Shown one piece after another: positions 15,966 through 26,900 of a DNA stretch of 64,000 bases (within the stretch, counting starts at the first letter, position 1; each line of letters begins with the position of its first letter). Below the pieces are notes generated by a model. It saw only the letters and a program-made list of their open reading frames with translations, did not search any database and was not told the DNA's origin. The position numbers were made by a program, and so were the translations under genes. This DNA is from DAOUAT01 sp964551735 (GTDB taxonomy: Bacteria > Chloroflexota > Anaerolineae > CG2-30-64-16), in contig CAZKEF010000026.1 of NCBI GenBank assembly GCA_964551735.1, positions 1-64,000 on the forward strand, read 5' to 3'.

Positions 15966-17186
15966 ATGGCGCGTAACGGTTCTAGTTCGTGGGGCACGGG
16001 TTTGTTGTTGCTGGTGGGGGTCACGTTAGCCATCAGTTCCGGTGTTGTGAGGGTCAACGCCGGGGATGGCGCGGCTTTGACAGTGAACGCTGCCACGGCT
16101 ACGCCGGTCACGGTTTCCCTGACGAATGCAACCAGCGTGGCCGCCAGCTCGGGGCCGGGGTTGGAAGTGGTGTACGAACAGGTGAATCCATCGGTGGTCG
16201 AGGTGATCAACCTGGCCGACGCCGGCCGGTACAGCAGCACGCCGGTGGAGCAGGGGCTGGGGTCCGGTTTCGTGTGGGACGAAGCGGGCCACATCGTTAC
16301 CAACCAGCATGTGGTGGCCGGGGCCAGCGCCTTGCAGGTGGTGTTCGCCGATGGCACGCGGGTGGTGGCCGAGCTGGTGGGCGCCGATGCCAGCAGTGAC
16401 CTGGCGGTGATCCTGGTGGATCCCGGCCAGGTTGATCTGGCGGCGGTGACGGTGGGCAACATGGCGCAGGTACGCGTGGGGCAGACGGTGATCGCGATCG
16501 GTAACCCCTACGGCCACCTGGGTACCATGACGCAAGGGATCGTCAGCGGCCTGGGGCGCACCATCTCCTCGCAATCCACCTTCAGTATCGCCAACGCGAT
16601 CCAGACCGACGCGGCCATTAACCCGGGCAACTCCGGCGGCCCGCTGCTGGACGTGCAAGGCCACGTGATCGGCGTCAACGACCAGATCGAGTCTACTTCG
16701 GGCAGCAACAGCGGTGTGGGCTTCGCGATCCCCATCAGCATCGTGCAGCGCGTCGTACCGGCGCTGATCACGGATGGCGGCTACCGGCATCCCTACCTGG
16801 GCATCAGCGGCAGCACCTACAATGTGATGTGGGCGGATGCGCTCGACCTGCCGGCAGATGCCGGGGGCGTGTATGTGATGGGGATCACCCAGGGCGGGCC
16901 GGCGGCCAAGGCTGGGCTGCGCGGCGGTTCACAGGCCAGCGACGTGCTGCTGGAGATGACCCAGCGCGGCCCGCAATACCTGCCGGCTGGCGGCGACCTG
17001 ATCACCGAGATTGACGGCGTGCCGGTGACCAGCATGGACGGCCTGATGGCATACCTGGCGGAGCAGACCTCCCCCGGCCAGACCGTGCGCCTGACGGTGC
17101 TGCGGGCGGGAGGCCAGGAAGCCACGGTGGACCTTGTGGTGGGCGTGCAGCCGGCACAGGTGGTCGCGACGCAGACTGTCAGTTAG
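15966..17186 (+). CDS. HtrA/DegP-like trypsin-type serine protease with PDZ domain
   Basis: A 406-residue extracytoplasmic protease involved in protein quality control. The N-terminal hydrophobic segment (about residues 10-32) is a signal peptide or membrane anchor. The catalytic triad is His115 (TNQHVVAG), Asp145 (SSDLAVI) and Ser223 (NPGNSGGPL). A C-terminal PDZ domain (about 280-395) contains GITQGGPAAKAGLRGG and ITEIDGVPVTSMDGL. The ATG at 15966 has AGGAGG ending six bases upstream; another ATG at 15930 lacks this. It is divergent from hoxE and precedes the secreted-protein genes. Confidence 0.93.
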   Translation: MARNGSSSWGTGLLLLVGVTLAISSGVVRVNAGDGAALTVNAATATPVTVSLTNATSVAASSGPGLEVVYEQVNPSVVEVINLADAGRYSSTPVEQGLGSGFVWDEAGHIVTNQHVVAGASALQVVFADGTRVVAELVGADASSDLAVILVDPGQVDLAAVTVGNMAQVRVGQTVIAIGNPYGHLGTMTQGIVSGLGRTISSQSTFSIANAIQTDAAINPGNSGGPLLDVQGHVIGVNDQIESTSGSNSGVGFAIPISIVQRVVPALITDGGYRHPYLGISGSTYNVMWADALDLPADAGGVYVMGITQGGPAAKAGLRGGSQASDVLLEMTQRGPQYLPAGGDLITEIDGVPVTSMDGLMAYLAEQTSPGQTVRLTVLRAGGQEATVDLVVGVQPAQVVATQTVS

Positions 17187-17772
17187 CAGCCCGGGTAGAA
17201 AGTCTCGGCCTCGATGCCTCGCTGGTGTGTTCAGATGACGCCAGCGCAGGCATCCTAGCCGGGCCGTGCGATACAAGATCTCCTACGAGTGGGCCGCAAG
17301 GGGCGCTGACGTCTGTAGTTTGAGCTCTTTATTCTCCGAAACCTACACCGAGTTAGCGTTGTTTTTCACTTGACGTGTCCGGTGTATGGCGCGATAATCC
17401 TCCTCGCTCTCTTGTGCTGCGCAACTCGACCCTTGAGCCTGTCCGCATAACCCGTAGTGCAGGGACTTGTGCCCGTATGGGATGCGCGTAAGAGGTTATA
17501 CTATCTTTTTTAGCCACGTTTTTTGGCAGCACCGGTCCGAATCAATGGAAGTCCCAGGGCGCTTCAAAGTCGCGTCGCAGGGATGGGTCTTGCATGGTGC
17601 CGCGACTTCATAGATGGTGCATCAGACAAGGAGATCCCGATGCACGGCTATCCTAACACCATTAGCACACCCCATGACCTACACTGCTTGTATCAACACC
17701 CGCACCGTCGAAACTGCCGAATTATCTGCAACGGCTCTTCAGCGAGCATCATCTGTGAAAGGAGATGATCCC
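17187..17772. other. 586-base intergenic region: stem-loop, promoter candidate, possible small ORF
   Basis: After the HtrA stop, 17214-17253 form a strong stem (ATGCCT-GCTGG with CCAGC-AGGCAT) without a clear T-run; it could end transcription or protect the mRNA. TTGACG (17370-17375) and GATAAT (17393-17398) are spaced 17 bases on the plus strand, a plausible promoter for the secreted-protein gene. An ORF at 17640-17768 (42 codons) has AAGGAGATCCCG before its ATG and ends against the RBS of the next gene. It could be a leader peptide, but it has no recognisable features. I see no RNA gene here. Confidence 0.45.
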
Positions 17773-20700
17773 ATGTTTGCTCATCGTATGCGCTGGATTC
17801 TGGTTAGCGTGCTGTGTGTGTGGCTGCTCCTTGGGTTGTCCGCAGGAACGGCCGTTGGCGCTGAGGCTCCCGGTTTGCTGGAGGGGTGTCAGGCTGCGGT
17901 CGTTGCATCCCAGGGCATCGAGGGCATCAGTCCGTTCACCGATGTTTCTGGTAACATAACCAGCGACACTACGTGGACGCTGGCGAACAGCCCCTACCGG
18001 GTGACGGGCCACGTTACCGTCCTAGCCGGGGTGACGCTGACCATTGAGCCTGGGGTGCAAGTGATCTTCAACCAGTGGGTGGGGTTGTGGGTGGAGGGAA
18101 ACCTGCAGGCGGCCGGCACGGCGGCATCGCCCATCGTGTTCACGGGCAGCACGGCTACGCCGGGATGGTGGTGGAAGATCGAAGTGCGTTATGGGGGTTC
18201 GGCGACGTTGGAGTATGTGGACGTGGCGTATGCGGGGTATTCGGACGGCGTGGCGCTTGTGAAGAGTGGCAGTGGGGCGTTGAGTCTGCGTCACTCGACC
18301 ATTCGGAACACGGCTGGCGACGGCTTGCGCGTCGGGGCGGGTTACAGCGGGTTCACGTCGGCAGACAATGCGTTTCAGAACAACAGCCGATACGGGGTGA
18401 AGGTAGGGATCAATGCTTCGTTGACGGATGACACGTCCAGTTTTGCCGGCAACGGGCTGGACGTGTACTTGGATGGGGGCGACATCACGGCGGCGGTGAC
18501 GTGGCAGTTGAATCCGGCGTACTCGCTGTATGTCAGCAGCAATATGACGGTGAAGGCTGGGGGCGTGCTGACGATTGTGGCCGGGACGGTGGTGAAGTTT
18601 CCGCAGTGGGTAGGGTTGTGGGTGGATGGTGGGCAGTTGAGCGCCGTGGGGACGGCTGGGGGGCCGATCACGTTCACGGACTGGCGGGACGACACGGCGG
18701 GTGGGGATGCGAACAAGGATGGCAGCGGGACGGCGCCGTCGGTGGGGTGGTGGTGGGTGATAGATGTGCGGAATGCGGGTTCGGCGACGCTGGAGCAGGT
18801 GCAGGTGCGTTATGCGGGCTATTCGTCTGGTGCGGGGGTGGTGAAGAGCGGGAGCGGGGCGTTGACGCTGCGGGACACGACGGTCAGTCAGATCAGCGGC
18901 GAGGGGCTGCGGGTGGATGGGAACAGCGGGGTGGTGACGCTGGAGAACGTGGTGGTGACGGGGAACACGACGGGGCTGCGGCTGCGGAATGCGGGGCCGG
19001 TGACGGCGAGCGGCTGCCAGTTTCGGGACAACGCGCAGTACGGCCTCTTGCAGGAGTTGAATGAGAGCTTCGGTTACACGGGCAACAGCTTCAGCGGCAA
19101 CGGTCTGGCTGGGGTGGGCGTCAACGGTGGGGACTTGACGCGCGCCATCACCTTGAGCCCGGCGGGCAACCCGTTCCGGGTGTTGTCCAACATCACGGTG
19201 AAACCGGGGGCGACGCTGACGGTGGAGGCTGGCACGCGGCTCGAGTTCAACCAGTGGGTGGGGTTGTGGGTGGAGGGAAACCTGCAGGCGGCCGGCACGG
19301 NNNNNNNNNNNNNNNNNNNNNNNNNNNNNNNNNNNNNNNNNNNNNNNNNNNNNNNNNNNNNNNNNNNNNNNNNNNNNNNNNNNNNNNNNNNNNNNNNNNN
19401 CGGCATCGCCCATCGCGTTCACGGGCAGCACGGCTACGCCGGGATGGTGGTGGAGTATCCATGTGCGCTACTCAGGTTCGGCGACGTTGGACTATGTGGA
19501 AGTGTCTTACGCCGGCTACTCGTACAACGCAGGTGTCTGGAAGAGCGGCAGTGGCGTGCTCACCCTGCGTAACTCCACGATTCGCAACACGACCGGTGAT
19601 GGGTTGCGGCTGACAGCGAGCACGGGTGCGCATGACATCACGCGCAACACCTTCGCGGCCAATGGAACCGGCGTGCTGGTGCAAGACCAAGCTGAGACCC
19701 TCTATCTGGTCAACAACCTGATTGAAGGCAATACCAGCTTTGGCGTGCGCAACCTGAACTCGGCGGTGGTGTATGCGCGTTACAACTGGTGGGGCGATGC
19801 CACCGGACCCAAACACCTCACCATCAACCCCAGCGGCCTGGGGGACACGGTCAGTGACGGCGTGCTCTTCTCGCCGTGGACGCAGACCCGCACGGTGGAT
19901 CAGGAGATACCCCCAGAAATCTTGGTAACCAGCCACGGGCCGGCAACGTTCAGCCCTGGTCAAACGCTCAAATACGCGGTGAGCTACTTGAGCCTGATGC
20001 CTGGCGTAGTGCAAGACGTGGTGTTGGTGGTGCAGTTGCCCGCGGCCGCCGAGTATGTTTCCAGCACGGGGGGCGTCTATTGGCCGGATCGGCATCAGGT
20101 CTTTTGGGTGCTGGGCGACATTCCGCCGGATGGCAAGGGCGCCCTGCTGGTGGAGGTGCGCTACCTGTGGGGCCTGCCGTTAGAGTACACCGATGGCATC
20201 ATCGCCCTGCTGGGCGGCGTGGAGTTCAATCCCACGCAACTGGATCGGGCAGCCTACCTGACCTTCGTGCCGCTGCAGATCGCAGGCACAACGCCGGTCA
20301 GCGATGTTCAGCTCAAGGCGATGATGGCCGCGGACGCTGAGCTCAAAGGCCTCTTCGACGCTGCCCTGGCTGAAGGCTTTGTCTATGACAACCAGGGCGG
20401 CCTGACCATTGCGCCCGTCACCGGCGAAGCCACGCTTCAGATCATTCTGGTCAAACCGGATCGCTCGGCTATGCGCTATGTCCGGCGCACGGGCGATGAG
20501 GCGCATGCGCTCACCTATGCCCGCGACGGCTTCACCATGCAAGATAGCACCGGCGGGGTGAGTATCCCGGTGGACACCAAAGAGCCGGCCTTTTTCGGTG
20601 ACTGGGCGGAGGGGACGGTTACGGTTACCCGTGTAGCGTCCGGCTGCACCGAAGGCCGCTGCTTCTGGAATTGCGCTCTGCTCAAGGCTGTCGAGTGCGG

Positions 20701-22228
20701 GGTGGGCCTGGACAAGGTGCTGAGCGTGCTGAACACATCGAGCTGTGTCCATCCCAACAGCCCGGAGTGCCGTAAGGCCCTGCAGGATCTTGCCCTGGAT
20801 GCGGCCGGCGCGCCGTGTATCGTTGGGGCGGTGGAATGCAAGAGCGACTGCAAAGAAGACATCAACAGCCACTGCTGCAGCGGCGACCAGGTGCTGGTGG
20901 CACCGGTGCGCAGCGGCATTGTCGCCGGCTTGGGCGAATACTTGGGCCGTGAGGCGTGCTCCTATCGCAACTGCAACGCCACCACCGGCACCTGGGATCT
21001 CTCCACCCTGAGCCGCACCATCTTGTGTCCCACCGGGCAGCGCTGTGTCGCCGCGCGGATCCCCCGCGACCAGTCCATCTGTCGCGCGTGCGGCGCGGCC
21101 GCGGCTAACCTCGCCGCGGCCGATCTGTGCGCCGGTACTGTCGGCGCCACGTGTGAGTTCTCGGTCGTGCGCCGGGCCCGGGATCCTAATGATAAGATCG
21201 GCTTGACCGGCGATCTGCTGCCCGGCCAGGTGGTGACGTACACCATTACCTACGAGAACCAGGGCGGTGGCACGGCCTACGGGGTGTATGTTTTGGATGA
21301 GTTGAGTGATGTTTTCGACGCCAGCACTCTGGCGATCCAGAACGGTGGCCGCTATATCGCGGAGATCCGCTCCCTGCTCTGGGATATCGGTGTGCTAACC
21401 GCCAAGGGGCAGACCGGATCCAAGGGGCAGGTCACCTTCAGCGTGCGCCTGCGGGCCGGGCTGGCCGGCGGCACGCCGGTGGTCAACGAGGCAGTGGTCC
21501 ACTTCCCCAGCGTGCCGGAAGTGACGCCTACCGGCGCAGTGGTCAACCTGGTGCAGCCTGTCGTGGCCACGCCCCAAGAACGAACCACCAACTACATGAC
21601 CCCCCTCAACGTAACCCTGAGCGGTTACGAAGTCAGCGGCCTGCCGTTGACCTACGAAGTTGTGGAACCCCCGCGCGGCGGCGCTCTCAGCGGCGCGCCG
21701 CCCAACCTGACCTACACCCCGGCAGAGGACTTCGCCGGGCCGGATAGCTTCAGTTTCCGGGTCAGCAACGGCACATCGTACAGCCGGCCAGCCCAGGTGC
21801 GCATTGAGGTCGCCCCGGTTGGCGACATGAAGCGGCCGACCGTGCTGTGGAGCATCCCGGCTCCTAACGCGGCCGACGTCGCAGCGTCGGCGACGCCTGT
21901 CTTCACCGATACGGTCGGCCCACTGTATGCGCCGGCCGTCCTGATAGGCCTCTCAGAGGCGCTGGATCCGGTCACGGTCACCTCGTCCACGGTCACGCTG
22001 GCCCCCAGCGGGGGTGCGGCGGTGTCGGCGAATGTCGGGTTCGACGCTGGGACCAACCAGGTCGTGCTGCGGCCACGGGTAGCCCTGGCCGAGGGGAAGT
22101 ACACCGTCACGGTGACAACGGGCGTCAAGGATCTGGCCGGCAACACGCTGGCTGCGGCACACACCTGGAGCTTCACCATTGGCGCGGGCGAGCGGCGCAT
22201 TTACCTGCCGCTGCTGCTGCGGGCATGA
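17773..22228 (+). CDS. Secreted right-handed beta-helix / DUF11 / Big_5 repeat protein (interrupted by assembly gap)
   Basis: Large exported protein of about 1451 residues if the 100-N gap has zero length. Signal peptide at residues 1-30. Repeated beta-helix-like blocks follow, with recurring NQWVGLWVEGN, SATLEYVDVAYAGYS and STIRNTAGDGLR motifs, then a Cys-rich stretch with about 20 cysteines. After it come a DUF11-type domain (DPNDKIG... and VTYTITYENQG), a cadherin-like Ig segment and a Big_5 domain. It ends in RRIYLPLLLRA. The start is the ATG at 17773 with GGAG upstream. The frame changes across the Ns only because 100 is not a multiple of three. Possibly a surface or adhesive protein; no enzymatic residues are identified. 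Confidence 0.8.
19301..19400. other. Assembly gap (100 N) inside a coding repeat
   Basis: Exactly 100 N, a placeholder. The 55 bases before it (19246-19300) match 18067-18121, and the bases after it resume at the position equivalent to 18122. Joining the two flanks directly restores the repeat and the reading frame. Confidence 0.95.
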
Positions 22229-22317
22229 CGAGTGGTGCCGGTGATGAACGCACCGCCGCCGACGGCGTGCATGCGCAAGTCCGGCGGACTGGAATACAGG
22301 CATCTATGGAGGATATA

Positions 22318-23871
22318 ATGCCCAAGGTCGCCAGGTTCGTCTATCTGTTCGTGGGCGTGGTTCTTGCGCTGGGGGGAACGCTTTTCGCCCAACCGATGGC
22401 CCAAGCCGACTCCGGTGAGCGTTATGCCGCGCCATCGGCGGTGGGCAACGGTAACTATTTCGATGCAACCCCCACCACTACCTTCGACATTCTGTGGCTG
22501 GAAGGGGGCAATTGCACCATGCCTCCCTCCAACGCAGTAACCGCCCTCAACTACGCGGCCGGCCTCTGGGGAACGTGGATCGCTTCCGCCGTGCCCATCT
22601 CCGTGACCGTCTGCTGGACAGCCAATCCGAGCGGCGGGGACGCGCTGGGCACGGGCATGCCATCCAAATACGTCTACAACTTCTCCAGCGCGCCCTTGGT
22701 TAATACGTACTATCCGATCGCTTTAGCGAACGCGCTCAGCGGCAGCGATCTGTACAGTGGGGCGGATATTACACTGCAGTTTGATTCGGACGTCCCGTGG
22801 TCTTATGCAACAGCGACAATCGGCGAGAGCGCCCCCACGGAGAGCTATGACTTTATCGCTGTCGCACTGCACGAACTGGCCCACGGCCTGGGCTTCGTCG
22901 GCAATATGGTGGAAGAGTACAACGTCGGCTTTTGCGGCAATAGCATGAGCAGCCTCTATTGTCCCACCCCCTACGACTGGTTCGCCGTGGATAGCGCCGG
23001 CATCCCATTGCTCAACTACCTCACCCCTGACCCCCGCCAACTGGCCGCCCGCTTGAAGAGCGACGCCAAGTCGGGCGGGCCTAACACCGTTGCGGCCAAC
23101 GGGGGAGCAGCTGCCAGGCTTCACACGCCGGACGCCTGGCAGCTAGGCAGCAGCCTCTCCCACCTCGACTATACCACCTACCAGCCCACCGCAAACCGCC
23201 TGATGACGCCCAGTTACAGCGGCGTCACCCGCCATCCCGGCCCGGTGACGCTGGCGATCCTGCAAGATATGGGCTGGCGGCGCACCGATGGCGTGCCCAA
23301 TGTTGTCACGACCGGCCCGCTGATCGTTGGCGCAGGACAGGCCGCCGCATTGACCGGCAACCTGGTGTGGTCGGGTTACACCGGACAGCCGATCACTTAC
23401 ACTTGGAAGGCTACGGAGCACACGATCGTGACTCACCCTGGTAAGGCCGATGCGGACAACGCCACGTTTACCTGGATCTCACCGGGCGAAAAGCAGATCA
23501 CGCTCACTGCTACGGATGGCGTCACGACGGCCCATGCCACACGGAATCTGCTCGTGTACAACGTCACCGCCGGTGGTCCAACGCAAGGCGACCTGAACAA
23601 ATCTTACACATTCACAGCAGCCATCTCTCCCAGTATCGCGAGTTTTCCCATCACCTACACGTGGGAGGCAACGGATAAGACGCCCGTTGTCCATGCCAAT
23701 ATCTACCAAACCACCGACAGCACCGCTTTCACCTGGACTTCACCGGGCACGAAAACCATCACCATCACCGCGGCCATCGCCGGCGCTGTGACACGCGACG
23801 TTCACGAGGTTATGATTGAAGGGGTGGTGCTGGACAAACACGTCTTCCTGCCCTTGGTGCTGCGCCCGTGA
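22318..23871 (+). CDS. Secreted zinc metalloprotease-like protein with PKD/Ig-like repeats
   Basis: An exported protein of 517 residues. Signal peptide at 1-30. The N-terminal half is a metallopeptidase-like domain with HELAHGLGFVG at residues 185-195 (His185, Glu186, His189). The third metzincin ligand position is Gly195 rather than His, so the remaining metal ligand is unclear. The second half has two related Ig/PKD-like repeats with ITYTWKATE / ITYTWEATD and FTWISPGEK / FTWTSPGTK. The C-terminus is HVFLPLVLRP, like the preceding gene's end. The ATG at 22318 has GGAGG five bases upstream. It probably acts outside the cell on protein substrates. Confidence 0.82.
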   Translation: MPKVARFVYLFVGVVLALGGTLFAQPMAQADSGERYAAPSAVGNGNYFDATPTTTFDILWLEGGNCTMPPSNAVTALNYAAGLWGTWIASAVPISVTVCWTANPSGGDALGTGMPSKYVYNFSSAPLVNTYYPIALANALSGSDLYSGADITLQFDSDVPWSYATATIGESAPTESYDFIAVALHELAHGLGFVGNMVEEYNVGFCGNSMSSLYCPTPYDWFAVDSAGIPLLNYLTPDPRQLAARLKSDAKSGGPNTVAANGGAAARLHTPDAWQLGSSLSHLDYTTYQPTANRLMTPSYSGVTRHPGPVTLAILQDMGWRRTDGVPNVVTTGPLIVGAGQAAALTGNLVWSGYTGQPITYTWKATEHTIVTHPGKADADNATFTWISPGEKQITLTATDGVTTAHATRNLLVYNVTAGGPTQGDLNKSYTFTAAISPSIASFPITYTWEATDKTPVVHANIYQTTDSTAFTWTSPGTKTITITAAIAGAVTRDVHEVMIEGVVLDKHVFLPLVLRP

Positions 23872-23935
23872 CAACCTGGCGTTTGCCAGCAGCCACCACT
23901 GCTGCTTCGACAACCATGATACCAGGAGTTGGAGA

Positions 23936-26900
23936 ATGAACAGCCCAAAACCCTCGATGTGGCGTATTGCCAGCATTGCCCTGATCGCCTTCGGCGCATT
24001 GGTGTTGTTGTTCGGAGCGATGGTGCATTTTGTGGTCGCTCAAACTCCCTCACCGGCTGCCGCCGCTACTGAGATGGTCGCTATCGCCGCCACCGGCGAC
24101 CCGGTTTCCGTCAGCAAGGACGAAGATGGTTATGCCGTTTGGACTTATGAGTATCCTGGCAGTTGGTGCGTGCCATACTCAAGAATTCGTTGGCCCTTCA
24201 ATTTGGGCGGCCAGGATCCCAGCGACCTGAGCGAAACGACGTTGATCTTGACTTTTGCCGAACAGCCCTATAGCCTGGATGTGGATGGCAACCCACGTTA
24301 TACTGACCCCACCTGGGCCGTGGCGCTCAACGGCAAGCCTGGCGCATGGGACGGCAGCGCTTTCACCGGCGAGTGGAAAATTGTTGGCGCCATTGGGACA
24401 ACGCCGACGTGGCCCAACGCTGTCCCCGTCGAGCAGGAAATCCCCATTGACTACAAACGGCTGATTGATGGCGAGAACAACCTCTGGTTTCAGCAGCAGG
24501 ACTTCTGCAACTGCTCGGGTCTGCCGGACTGCGCCTGTACGTGCTACAACCTGACCAAACTGCAACTCCGCGCGCGGGCAAGCCTGAGCGTTAAAGAAGT
24601 GTCGCCTGAACCTGACGCGCGCAACGTCCCCGTAGAACTGAGCTCGACATCGGCCACATCTCCCGAGATCCGTGTGCGCTTCACCACTGTCGTTTCCGAA
24701 ACCACAGTGAACGAGAACACATTCCAGGTGTACTATCTTGACGACAAACAAGAACCGGTCCATGTGGTTGGGGAACCCCGCCGTCTTTCAGAGACCGAAT
24801 ACGGCTTCTTCCCAGATGCGCCGCTCAAGGATGGCATTCGTTACCAGGTCAGTGTCTGGGGCGAGACGGATGCGTTGAAGGCGAATCACGCTGACTGGGT
24901 CCAGGACATGGGCGGTGGCGCGCTGGAGATTGGCAAACACTGGTCCTTCTGGACGCTCCCGCAACTTGAGGTGCGGCTTGAACCGGTGCAGGTCCTTGAG
25001 GACGAGACCCTCGTCGTCGGTAAACCGACCGTGCTGCGCGTGTTCCTGGCCAGCGCCAGTTTCCACCCCGATGTGTGGTACAAGGACCTGTGGGAATACG
25101 TGGATGTGGAAGACCTTCAGGTCAGTTGGGGATCGCCCTCGGGGTCGTATCCTGGCGGCCCCATATCGTGGCGCGCCGATGCAGCGGATTGGCACTTCGA
25201 ATACACGAAAGAAACAGCGCGTCGCTACCGCCTCAACGACAAGGCCGCGCGGCTCGCCTCGGAGGACAGCGTCAACTACTACGGCTTCACGCCTGAAGAG
25301 GTTGGGACCTGGCTGATCCGTGCGTCGGTCACGGTGCTGGACAGCCACGGCAAGCCGCAGCGTTTCGCCGGTGTGGAGACCCCCAACGTCGTCCAGACGC
25401 GTTGGTTGACCGCGCACTCGCGCGCGCTGGCGGTCGGGGCGGATTACGGCAAGAAGGGCACGGTCAATTTGCGTGATACCGCCCTGGGGTATCGCAGCGG
25501 TGTGCAGGCGCTTTACCCGGTTCCCAATGTGTGGTTGGCGCAACCGGCCAGCGCCATCCCTTATTACGCGCCCGTTGCATCGTCGGTGTGGAGCGCCGCG
25601 CCGGCCGGTGATTTCCAACTGTTGAAGGCTTTGATGGAACTGAGCGCGCTGTGCGCCACGACCTCCGGCTGTGATTTTATGCTCGGCTATGCGCCGGCTG
25701 CCTGGCTGGTTGACATTGGCCTGACCGAACCCGATCGCGCATGGTACAGCATGTTGGTGCAGAATGCGTACGACAGTAACAACCGTTATATCACAGCTCA
25801 CGAAGCCGGACACCTGTACGGCTTTGAACATGACACGCGCCAGGGCGGGCAGGGCTACGATGTGCGTCTCAGAGCAGACCGTCGCCTCAGCACGGCTATG
25901 ATGGAGCCGCGCGATCAAAAAACGCTCAAAACAATCAACAGCTTTATGAACGTTGATCCGGTGGAATCACCGCCACCGGAGCGGTTGTGGATCGAATGGC
26001 TCAATTATCGCGCGCTACTTACCCGCTTTACCACCGCCTCACAAGCGCTTCAGCAGGCTGCCCTGGCCGATCGGTTGCTGCTGGCGACCGGTGTCATCAC
26101 GCCCGCCACCGGCGCGGTGGAACTCGATCCCTGGTATCAACTGGAGCCCGGCGCATGGGAAGCGCCGCCTGCAGGCCCCTACACGCTCATCTTTCTCAAC
26201 AGCGCCGGGCAAGAGATCCTTGGCTACACACGCACATTCAGCCCCGCTACGACCCTGCAATATGCCAGCCAAGACGCGCGAGACATTCCGCCGGACGTCC
26301 CCGCACCCTTTGTGCTCAAAGTGCCCTATCCGGCGGCGGCGGCGCGCATCCAGATTCGCCGCAACAGCGACAACGCGCTCCTGGCCGAACGGATGGTGAA
26401 CGCCACTTCGCCCACCGTGACCATTACCCCTCCGGCCAGCACCACCTGGACGGGCGCGCAGCCTATCGCCTGGCAGAGTGACCCCGGCCAGACGCGCCAC
26501 TACCTGGTCCAGATCTCCACCGACAACGGCGCAACGTGGGAAGCGCAGGCCGTTCACCTCCCGACCCCGGCTTTTACCCTGGAAACGGCCAGTATGCTCA
26601 ACACAACACAGGCGCTGGTCCGCGTGCTTGCCACTGACGGTCTTAATACCGCCAGCGCCACCGCCGGGCCATTCACTATCACTAACCCCGTGGGCGTGGA
26701 TTACGTCTCTCCGGCCCTCGATGCGGTGAACGTCAACGTGGATCAACCGCTGTACGCCGGTTTCCGCGTCGCGATGGACCCGGCGACCATCAACAGCGCC
26801 ACCTTCACCCTCTCGGGCGGGCCTTACGGCACGGTGCGCGGCCTCATCCGCTACGATGCGGAGCGCCGCGAGGCCATCTTTGTCCCGCAGACCCGGCTGG

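Noticed and set aside
19401..19572. Real frameshift splitting the beta-helix gene into two genes
   Set aside because: The frame change is explained by the arbitrary 100-N gap; joining the flanks restores one frame.
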